Shown here in pieces: positions 50,706-58,749 of a DNA stretch of 64,000 nt. A model generated the notes under the pieces. It saw only the letters and a program-made list of their open reading frames with translations. It had not been told where the DNA came from and did no database searches. Numbering within the stretch: position 1 is the stretch's first letter; every line of letters begins with the position of its first letter. A program made the translations under genes and the position numbers. The stretch is from positions 18,154 through 82,153 of the IMG/VR virus record IMGVR_UViG_3300012931_000019, one strand, 5' to 3'. The stretch comes from a virus.

Positions 50706-51395
50706 ATGAATAAAGCGGAAACAAAAGCTGTAGAAATTGCTATGATTATTGCATTTGTGGTTTTAATTATAACATTGTATATCTTTTTAGCTAAACCAAC
50801 TTGGGTTTATGGTGCAGAACCGAGAATTGATAATCAAGGTTCTAGAGGAATATGCGTTGTATATGCAGTAGCAAATGGAATAGAATATCAGATGCAATTG
50901 CAAGGCATAGAAACCCCAGAAAACGGGTTTTCAAAGGCGTGGCTTTATAATGAATGTAAAAAGATTGATGGTATAGATGGTGAGGGAACTTTAATAAATT
51001 ATGCTTTAGAAGTGGCTTATGAAAAAGGATTATGTCCAACAGATGATTATGGCTCCAAGAATGCTAATGAGATAGCAAGCCAATATAAAATAACTACTTA
51101 TGCGGGTATATTAACTAATCTTGATAGTATTGAAAAATTAATAGATGGTGGACATGTTATTCTAGTAAATTCAAGAGTAACGGATGATTGGAAAGATGGT
51201 ATTATAACCAAACCAGATGAAGATTCGAAAGTTCTTCATGCGACATATTTATTTAGTCATAATGACGATTCTAGAATATTAACTGGAGTTAGTTCGTGGG
51301 GAAGTAAATATGGGTATAACGGAACTTATCAAATGGCGTATGAATGTTTTTATTTTCCTTGTATAATTGGTACTTGGATTTTTGATGTTAATTGA
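50706..51395 (+). CDS. Membrane-anchored papain-like cysteine protease
   Basis: ATG 50706 follows GGAAGGTGTTTAAA. The 229-residue protein has an N-terminal membrane anchor (residues 9-28), then a C1 peptidase domain: Q44 and C50 in DNQGSRGIC, H178 in VLHATYLFSH and SSWGSKYGYNG, where the usual catalytic Asn of NSWG is Ser. The domain should face outside. Papain-like proteins are unusual in phages; targets could be surface proteins or peptide signals. The gene is under the XRE-controlled promoter and alone in its unit. Confidence 0.8.
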   Translation: MNKAETKAVEIAMIIAFVVLIITLYIFLAKPTWVYGAEPRIDNQGSRGICVVYAVANGIEYQMQLQGIETPENGFSKAWLYNECKKIDGIDGEGTLINYALEVAYEKGLCPTDDYGSKNANEIASQYKITTYAGILTNLDSIEKLIDGGHVILVNSRVTDDWKDGIITKPDEDSKVLHATYLFSHNDDSRILTGVSSWGSKYGYNGTYQMAYECFYFPCIIGTWIFDVN

Positions 51396-51418
51396 TTAAA
51401 TAAAATTAAAAATAATTC

Positions 51419-51446
51419 TTGACTTTTTATTTTAGTTTGGTATAAT
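51419..51446 (+). promoter_or_regulatory. Promoter with shared A/T tract
   Basis: TTGACT (51419-51424), 16-base spacer, TATAAT (51441-51446), preceded by AAATAAAATTAAAAATAATT. It lies right after the protease stop and drives the small gene and the Pth2-like gene. Confidence 0.8.
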
Positions 51447-51474
51447 AAAATAAAAAGGAATTGAGGGCGATGTC

Positions 51475-51744
51475 ATGTCGTATTTTGAAAATATAATACT
51501 TGAAGATTCTGAAATAAATCCTGTTGATATGTTGGCACTAAATTCAGCAGATTGGGAACTAAACGAAATACCCAAAACAGCTTGGGTAAAAGAAAGGTTC
51601 ATTCCAAGAATTCTAGTTGATACTGGAATTGTTAAATCAATAAGTGAAGTTAAAAGAAATAAACCAGAATTATGTATTAACATTCCTTATAATCAGTATT
51701 TAGAGATTAAGTGGGGAAAACGAAAGTTTTGGATTTTGGGTTAG
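51475..51744 (+). CDS. Small hypothetical protein (89 aa)
   Basis: The protein begins MSYFENIILEDSEINPVDML and has VKERFIPRILVDTGIVKSIS and a basic end (IKWGKRKFWILG). The pattern suggests a small nucleic-acid- or protein-binding fold but is not diagnostic. It precedes the Pth2-like gene by 17 bases in one operon. Confidence 0.6.
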   Translation: MSYFENIILEDSEINPVDMLALNSADWELNEIPKTAWVKERFIPRILVDTGIVKSISEVKRNKPELCINIPYNQYLEIKWGKRKFWILG

Positions 51745-51761
51745 ATTAGAAGGAGAATAAA

Positions 51762-52118
51762 ATGGATTTACGAATGTATATATTGGTTAATGAAGATGTG
51801 AAAATTAATAAAGGCAAACTTGCTGGTCAGGTTGGTCATGCGGTAGCAAGTTACTTATATTGGAATCTTGTTGATTTTTTAAATCCATTTAATAATACAA
51901 TAAAAACATATATGGAAAATAATCAAAAGAAAATTGTTTTATATGCTTCACAATCTAAGTTAGAAGAATTTGAAGAAAATGGCTATACAACAATTCGAGA
52001 CAATGGATGGACTGATTTAGAGCCGAACACTCTAACGTGTGTAAATATGGGAATAATTGATTATGATAATTTTCCAGAGAATTTAAGATGGCTTAAAGAA
52101 TTAAAATTGTGTAGATAA
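51762..52118 (+). CDS. Pth2-type peptidyl-tRNA hydrolase-like protein
   Basis: The 118-residue protein matches the PTH2 (Bit1) family: KGKLAGQVGHAVAS at 17-30 with the catalytic Lys and His, KKIVLYASQ at 56-64, then D80 and the T84/T90 region (TIRDNGWTDLEPNTLTCV). Length matches the family core (about 115-120). Pth2 frees peptidyl-tRNA in archaea and eukaryotes; bacteria normally use Pth1, so its presence here is notable. ATG 51762 follows GAAGGAGAATAAA. Neighbours are an ART-like protein and, further left, tRNA-Gln. Confidence 0.8.
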   Translation: MDLRMYILVNEDVKINKGKLAGQVGHAVASYLYWNLVDFLNPFNNTIKTYMENNQKKIVLYASQSKLEEFEENGYTTIRDNGWTDLEPNTLTCVNMGIIDYDNFPENLRWLKELKLCR

Positions 52119-52197
52119 TTTATTTAAATGCTAGAAATATTTCCCATAATATTACAATATGTGATATAATTATGAATATCATTGATGAGGGGAAAAT

Positions 52198-52803
52198 ATG
52201 AATGTTGAAAATTTGCCGGATATAGTATATCATGGTACAATATCTATTTATAAGAAGAGTTTACTTGATGGTATAAATTTGAAAAAGGGCAATGAATGTG
52301 TTGATTTTGGGCAGGGATTTTATACTACTACAAACTTAGAGCAGGCTAAATATTTTTCAATTACCCAAAGCAAGAAGAATAATATATTTCAAGAAAGTAT
52401 GAAGTCTAGAAATAATGAATGGATTCCTAGATATTCCAATCCATTAATTATAGGTTATAAAATTAATAAGGTATTATTAAAAAAATATTATGGTTTGTTT
52501 TTTAGTAATTGTGATGTTAGATGGGCGGAATTTATATACAACAATAGGTTAGGTATTGACTTTTTGATTTCCAATTATCATAATATAGATAAGAAATATG
52601 ATTTTATATATGGATTTATGGCTGATGCAGATATTGCAAATATTATCCAAGATGTAAAATTAAGAAAAATTGATTTTGATAGATTTGCTGAAGCAATTCA
52701 ACCATTTGATCAATATAGTCAAGATCAACTATCATTTCATACAAAAAATGTTTTACAATGTATAGAATATGCTGGTGATATTAATTTAAGAAAGGATGAT
52801 TAG
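52198..52803 (+). CDS. DUF3990-type, ADP-ribosyltransferase-like protein
   Basis: The 201-residue protein has YHGT (11-14), VDFGQGFYTTTNLEQAKYF (35-53) and later WAEFIYNNR, the pattern of DUF3990, a group related in fold to ADP-ribosyltransferases. ATG 52198 follows GAGGGGAAAAT; a TGTGATATAAT extended -10 lies at 52161-52170. The next gene is a DUF3791-like partner, as in other genomes. Likely a toxin-like effector on host or phage target; the target is unknown. Confidence 0.7.
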   Translation: MNVENLPDIVYHGTISIYKKSLLDGINLKKGNECVDFGQGFYTTTNLEQAKYFSITQSKKNNIFQESMKSRNNEWIPRYSNPLIIGYKINKVLLKKYYGLFFSNCDVRWAEFIYNNRLGIDFLISNYHNIDKKYDFIYGFMADADIANIIQDVKLRKIDFDRFAEAIQPFDQYSQDQLSFHTKNVLQCIEYAGDINLRKDD

Positions 52804-52804
52804 T

Positions 52805-53014
52805 ATGTATAACATTGCTAATGCTTCTGAAAAAATGTTAAATTATGTAACAAACGAAATTGCTACTAATTATCATTTTGGTAAAAAAGAAGCTAAAAAT
52901 ATGGTTCAAAATTCAGCATTTATGATAATGTTAAAAGAAGAACCAGATTTTGTATTTCATTATAATGTTGAATATTGGGCTAAAGAAATTATTAATGAAC
53001 ATACATTGAATTAA
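52805..53014 (+). CDS. DUF3791-like partner protein
   Basis: ATG 52805 follows AAGGATGATTAGT and overlaps no more than the stop of the ART-like gene. The 69-residue helical protein (MYNIANASEKMLNYVTNEIA start) matches small DUF3791 proteins found next to DUF3990 genes, with the pattern NSAFMIMLKEEPDFVFHYN. It may be the antitoxin or a targeting subunit. Confidence 0.6.
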   Translation: MYNIANASEKMLNYVTNEIATNYHFGKKEAKNMVQNSAFMIMLKEEPDFVFHYNVEYWAKEIINEHTLN

Positions 53015-53112
53015 TATACTATATTGCTCACCTTTTAGTTTATCTAAATGTTCGTGAGCCAGCGTAATTTTTAGTATGGGAATGGATGTCGTTCCCACAG
53101 ATCGTTTATATG

Positions 53113-53150
53113 AAAAAAGACTTCTACATATAATGAAGTCTTTTTTATTT
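53113..53150 (+). terminator. Factor-independent terminator
   Basis: AAAAAAGACTTC (53113-53124) pairs with GAAGTCTTTTTT (53135-53146), then ATTTTT. It ends the ART-like unit. Confidence 0.8.
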
Positions 53151-53215
53151 TTCTAGCAAATTGATGAGCTTTCATATATAATACATATATAAATTATGTA
53201 TATGGAGGTTTTATT

Positions 53216-53803
53216 ATGTTGATTAATTGTCCAGAATGTAATAAAGAAATTTCAGATAGGGCGGTAAATTGTCCTAATTGCGGATATCCTTTAAATGAAA
53301 TACCTGCAATTAAAAGCAATGATAATAAATTAGTTTATCCAGATTTCCCAGAAGATTTGTCATTGGGAGATTCTCTTGTGAAACTTTGCTCTGGATTTAC
53401 AATACATGACGAGATCATTAGTAATATTCCAGAATTCAATAACGGTCGTATTAGACTTGATTTATATAAAAATGGTATAAAAGCATCGAATAATAATATT
53501 TCCATTTTGATTCATAAATCTCAAATAATCTGCCTGTCTGAAGAAAAAAGAACAGAAATAGCGGAGAAAAATAAATCAGTAATCGGCAGGGCAATTGTGG
53601 GCGGAATTTTAACTGGCGGCATAGGTGCTGTTGTTGGTGGTGTTTCTGGCGTTGGTACAAAGAAAGAAAAAGTAACTAAATATTATTTAACATTAAAATT
53701 TTGGGATATAAATATTAGGGAAATAAAAACCATAACTAGTATTGGATTAATGACTGATGAATTTTTTATTAATCGATTTAACAAAGAAATAATGAAAAAA
53801 TAA
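53216..53803 (+). CDS. Zinc-ribbon protein with glycine-zipper segment
   Basis: ATG 53216 follows ATGGAGGTTTTATT. Residues 1-27 form a zinc ribbon (CPECNKEISDRAVNCPNCG). Residues 120-150 (AIVGGILTGGIGAVVGGVSG) are a glycine-zipper, able to sit in or on a membrane. The rest is beta-rich. Such proteins are common in Firmicutes and phages, with unknown role. It is alone between two terminators. Confidence 0.7.
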   Translation: MLINCPECNKEISDRAVNCPNCGYPLNEIPAIKSNDNKLVYPDFPEDLSLGDSLVKLCSGFTIHDEIISNIPEFNNGRIRLDLYKNGIKASNNNISILIHKSQIICLSEEKRTEIAEKNKSVIGRAIVGGILTGGIGAVVGGVSGVGTKKEKVTKYYLTLKFWDINIREIKTITSIGLMTDEFFINRFNKEIMKK

Positions 53804-53879
53804 TAAATGCATGAAAAGGCTTTTAATTATTAGAAGTCTTTTTTTATTCATATTAATAACTAAATATATAAATAATTTT

Positions 53880-53911
53880 GAGAAGTGTTTTATTTCACTT
53901 CTCTTTTATTT
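53880..53911 (+). terminator. Factor-independent terminator before tape measure gene
   Basis: GAGAAGTG (53880-53887) pairs with CACTTCTC (53896-53903) and runs into TTTTATTTT. A similar AAGGCTTTT/GAAGTCTTTTTTT element lies at 53816-53845. The tape measure start is only 22 bases later, so readthrough or a new promoter is needed. Confidence 0.65.
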
Positions 53912-53933
53912 TGCAAGGAAAGGAGAAGTGAAA

Positions 53934-56900
53934 ATGAATGATATTTCAATTAAGATAAAAGCTATTCTAGATCAAACCGCATCAACTGGTAATATTGAAA
54001 GTCAAATCAAACAGATTCAAAAAAAGTTAGATAATTCACCTTTAAAATTAAAATTAGATGAAAATTCCATAAAAAACACATTTGATAAAGATGGCAAATT
54101 AACAAAATCTATATATAAAGTAAATGATGCTTTAAATGGTCATTACACTGTTGTGCAAAAAGCAAGCAAAGTAACAGGAGAATTAGAAACTGCACAAATT
54201 AAGTTATCTACGGCAAATGATAAAGCAGGTCAGAGTTTTTCCAATATTTTGAAAAAAATTGGGACTTGGGGTGTAGCCACTGGAATTCTGTACGGCGGAC
54301 TTCGACAAATTTCGACTGGCGTGGATTACATAATCGAACTTGATAATTCCATGAATGAAGTTCAAATTGTAACAGGATACACAAAGGAAAAAGTCGATGC
54401 TTTAGCACAATCTTATAATGAACTTGGCAAACAGATGAAGGTAACAACTTCAGAGATTGCCGCTACTTCTGCTGATTTATATAGACAGGGTTTAACTGAT
54501 GCGGAAGTTACTGATCGAATGAAAGGTATTATTGAATATGCTAAAATTTCAAGTATTTCATTAGAAGATAGTAATAAGATTATAACTGCAACGGCAAATG
54601 CCACTGAACGTTCAATTGAGAATATAACAGATATTTTCGCTTATTTAGGCGATACAACTGCATGAAAAACCTCGTGCCTTATAATGGTAACATTATAATG
54701 ATAATTTAGTGAACTATATTACTCATAGGTGTATAATCAACATTTTGTAATAGTAGGAAATGACTATGAATGATTATGCTAACAGGGGAGCCTAAGTTAG
54801 AAATAATATGGTAATCCTGTGCCAAGCTTCGTAATTGAAGAAGGTTAAACGACTATCCCATAGGGGAGTACATTGGAAGATGAGTTGCCAATGGAAGTGC
54901 TAAACAACCATAATATTTGGTTGATGATATAGTCTACACACATAGAAATATGTGATAAAAGTGCAGGTGCAGATGAAATTGGCGAAGCTCTTCAGAGAGT
55001 AGCTTCTGCCGCAGACAATTCAAATTTAAGTTTAGAAAAAACAAGCTCATGGTTTAAATTGTAGACCCTTAGTATAGTAATATACTAATGCAAAGTTGGC
55101 TTTTATCGGAAAAAAACCTATAGGCAGGTCAATTCCGAGGATAAGATTAGTATTGTTAAAATATTAAAATCCGTAACGACTATGTACTGTAATAGTAATA
55201 TTATGGTCACGCCAACCTTCCTAATTATAGGAAGATGATATAGTCTGAACTGCATTTATAGCCTAAAAAATAAAGATGCAGAAGTAGGAAGAAACTCCTA
55301 TTCGCCATATTTTATATGGTCAGTACCTAATTTTAGGGAAAGTAACAGACTGAGCAACAATTTCCAGCGTTTCAAGAGAAACGGCTTCCACGATCGGACG
55401 AAGCTTAAACTCAATTATCAGCCGATACGAAAGTATAAAAAAGACAGGATTTTCTAGTGAAGATAGCACTCAATTAAATGATGTGACAAAAGCTCTTTCT
55501 TCAATTGGTATAAATCCAACTGTAAATGGACAACTTCGCGATTTGGGAGTAGTCATGGATGAAGTTGGAGCGAAATGGAACACATTAAGTAAAAATGAAA
55601 AAGCTTATATAGCGACTACAATGGCGGGAACCTATCAACGTAATAGATTTATAACCCTAAAATTTGGGGCTTTAATAGCATAATACATAAACTATTAAAG
55701 AAAATTTTCTCTAATAAATTTACGAAACTCCAGAAGTGGACAACGTAGTGGAAGTTTACACACCAGCAGAGACTAAATGAGAAAACTTCATGTTAATGAA
55801 GATGTAATAGTCCGAACTCATGATATAACTTAATCATGAAACATGAGAAGTATGAAGAAATTCATATTCGCCTAGTAATAGGTTATAAAGTAACAGATTG
55901 AATGAATAATTACGATGATAGTTTAAAAAATTATGACAATGCTCTTAATGCGGCTGGTCAAACACAAAAGAAATATGATACCTATCTTGAATCAAGTCAA
56001 GCTCACATAGACGAACTCACTACATCTATGCAAGGGATGTGGCAAGATACAATGTCTTCTGAGCAATTAAAAACTTTAATTGATTTTGGAACAGGAATTG
56101 TAAATATTATTGATAAAATCGGATTATTGAATATTGCGGCAGTAGCATTATTTGGTATATTAGGTGGTCGTGGTATATTAACAACTGTAGTTAATTTAAT
56201 TCCTCTTACAAAAAGTTTGGCTTTAAATATTGGTATTCTTGCATCTAATATGGGAGTGTCTGAAGCGGCGGCTGTTACTTTAGCCAAATCCCTTTCAGTT
56301 ATGGTTCCTGTAGCCGCTATTTTAGCTGGAATAGCTATAATAGATTATTTAACAGAAGCTTTAGATAGGCAAAAAGAATCTGTAGCAGATTTATCAAACA
56401 AAATTCAGACCTTAACATCTGAACGAGATTCATTAAATCAAAAAATGTCAGAGGGTGCATTAATCGATTCAGAATCAAAAAGATTGGAATTACTTAATGC
56501 CGAAATAACTGCAAATCAAACGCTTTTGAAACAAGAAGACGAAAAGTTGTATAAGATGGAACAACAGTCTAATCTTCCCACAACTAATCAAATGTCTTGG
56601 ACTAGTTATTATACAACAGATAGCGGCTTAAAAAGTGCTGTAGATGAATACAACAGTCTTAACGAAGCAACTGCAACTACTCTTGAACAGCAAGACGAAA
56701 TGAAAACGCGTAAAGCTGAACTTATTAAAGAAATGACTACGGAAGTAGGACAGCTTCAAGCTCATATTGATTTAGGAACAGAGCTTACAGATGTAGATGC
56801 CAAACGGCTTGATCAGATGAATGCAATTATCGAAGCCTACAATAAGCAAACCGAGGCCGAGAAAGCCGCTGACGAAGCCGCAACTGAAACTCAGACAGTA

Positions 56901-58733
56901 CAGCAAAAATTAGCGGAACAATTTTCTAATGGTGAAATTTCTTTAAAAGATTATATATCTAAATTAAATGCTTTAAAAGCATCGTCTAAAGAATATGAAG
57001 TGCAAGCATACAATTTAGGTGAAGCTAGTACATTTTTAGCTTCAATTTCCGATAAAGTTACTAATGCTCAGTCTCTTACCGAAGATGAAGTAAAACAATT
57101 GACATCTTTATATCCTGATTTACAAGGTGCTATATATGAAACGGCAGATGGATGGTCAGTAGAAAAAACGGCGGTTGATTTATTAAATACTAGTGTCACA
57201 TCATTACAAACAGCTTACATGGATGCTCAAAATGCAATGACAGAATTAGCGGCTATTTCGGTTGGTGAAAGACTTAATATTACTGATACAGAATTAGCGG
57301 CTGTACAGTCTGTGGCTGATGCATATGCGACTCTTGCCGGAAAGAAAAGTAGTACTGGAACGGGATATACGGAACATGAATTAAAAATGCTGAATATCAA
57401 CGATCCAACGGTAATGAATACGCTTGCATTAGGTAAGGCTAGAGAAACGATAAACGCTTTGAAGAAGAATTTAGGAAGTATTAATACTAAAGCATTGGAT
57501 TCTTCTTCTTCCAAATCTTCCTCCGACGAATATGACTGGTTTGACGAAATGCTTTCCACTTCCAAGCAATACATAGAGAATCGTGATTTATATGGTGATT
57601 GGGATAAATATGGGGATTCAGCAGTATCAGCATGGGAAAGAATCAAAAAATATACCGAACAGTATTATAAAGATGGAAAAATTAGTTATGAGAAATATGC
57701 TGATGTAATTAATGATATTGATCAATCTTTATATACAGCTAAGAAAGACGCAATCCAGTCAGCCTATGAAGCGGAAGTCGAATACCAACAAAAGCTAATA
57801 GAATCCCAAAAAGACGCTCTTGAAACAGAACTAGAAGCAACGGATGCTCAATATGATAAACACATTGCAAAACTTCAAAAGAAATTAGACGCATTAAAAG
57901 ACGAAGAAGAAGAACAGGACAAACTTCTTGCCATCGAAGAAGCCAGAGAAGATTTAGAAAATGCAAAATCTGATACATCATATCGGGTTTATAGCCAAGC
58001 AACGGGATGGCAATGGACTTATAATCAATCTGCGGTAGATGAAGCGCAAGAAGCTCTAGATGACGCTCAAGAAGAATATGACGACTATGAGGCAGAAGCC
58101 AAACTTGAAAAACAAATATCTAAATTAGAAAAAGCCCAGAAAAAGAATGAAGAAAATATTAATGCTCAGATTGATGATCTTGATGCGCTTGCTGAAACAT
58201 GGGAAAACAGTTTAGATATTAGTGCAGATACAGCAACGTATACAAGTCAATTAGATGCATTGTTAGCTGTTGAAAACTCCAGTTATGCTAGTAGACTCGA
58301 AGCGGCACAAGCTTTTGCGACGGCATATAAGAAAGCATTAAATGGAATAGGACAAACTTCAACGTCTTCAACAACCACAACTACTTCAACCACATCCACA
58401 ACATCAGCAGATTCAACTAATGTTAATACTTATGGTGAAGGTGGACATGTGAATACACCTCAATTAGCGGTAGTCGGAGATACAAGCGAATGGATTATAC
58501 CAGATTCAAATATGCCTTCATTTGTAGATTTAATAGGTAGTAATATAATGAATAATATGTTGAGCAACATTACAGCATCTATGCCATCTATTACTCCAAT
58601 AAATCGTAATACATCAACTGACAGTAGTTCTCATATGACTATTCAGAACATGACTATTCAGGCAAATAATCCCAATCAGTTTGCAAATAAAATGAAAAAT
58701 CTTGTAGCAATTACAGGAAATATGACTAATTAA
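53934..58733 (+). CDS. Tail tape measure protein, split by three group I introns
   Basis: Exons 53934-54663, 54964-55054, 55353-55658 and 55901-58733 join in frame into about 1319 residues. The joined protein reads GDTTA-SGADEIGEALQ, TSSW-LATISSVSRETAS and NRFITL-MNNYDDSLKNYD, the standard TP901-type tape measure core, including ATTMAGTYQRN. ATG 53934 follows AAAGGAGAAGTG. The rest is long coiled coil, hydrophobic segments near 55.9-56.4 kb (VALFGILGGRGILTTVVNLI; AILAGIAIIDYLTEAL), and a GEGGHVNTPQLAVVGD end. It sets tail length and helps DNA entry. Splice sites are predicted from U-G rules and frame. Confidence 0.85.
54664..54963 (+). ncRNA. Group I intron 1 in the tape measure gene
   Basis: 300 bases. 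5' exon ends ACTGCA-T, intron ends with G, and the exons join to restore the reading frame. The P7 pairing GACTA (54851-54855) with TAGTC (54930-54934) sits in the usual ACGACTATCC and GATGATATAGTC contexts. No endonuclease gene is inside, so it is a mini-intron. Its 3' end differs from introns 2 and 3. Confidence 0.8.
55055..55352 (+). ncRNA. Group I intron 2 in the tape measure gene
   Basis: 298 bases. Exon ends TGG-TT and the intron ends AGTAACAGACTG. P7 is GACTA (55178-55182) with TAGTC (55241-55245, GATGATATAGTCTGAAC). The 3' part (GAAGAAACTCCTATTCGCC, then AAAGTAACAGA) matches that of intron 3, so the two share descent. No reading frame inside. Confidence 0.8.
55659..55900 (+). ncRNA. 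Group I intron 3 in the tape measure gene
   Basis: 242 bases. Exon ends ACC-CT, intron ends AAGTAACAGATTG, and exon 4 gives A-ATGAATAAT. P7 is GACTA (55771-55775) with TAGTC (55808-55812). The GAAGAAATTCATATTCGCC block is shared with intron 2. No reading frame inside. Confidence 0.8.
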
Positions 58734-58749
58734 GGAAGGAGCATGAATT

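Noticed and set aside
54200-55683. Tape measure gene as a frameshifted pseudogene
   Set aside because: Breaks lie at T/G boundaries, the inserts have group I P7 pairings, and removing them restores the conserved protein exactly. Random decay would not do that.
57227-58002. Minus-strand frames inside the tape measure exon 4
   Set aside because: They are shadows of the coiled-coil coding sequence, without binding sites or recognisable domains.
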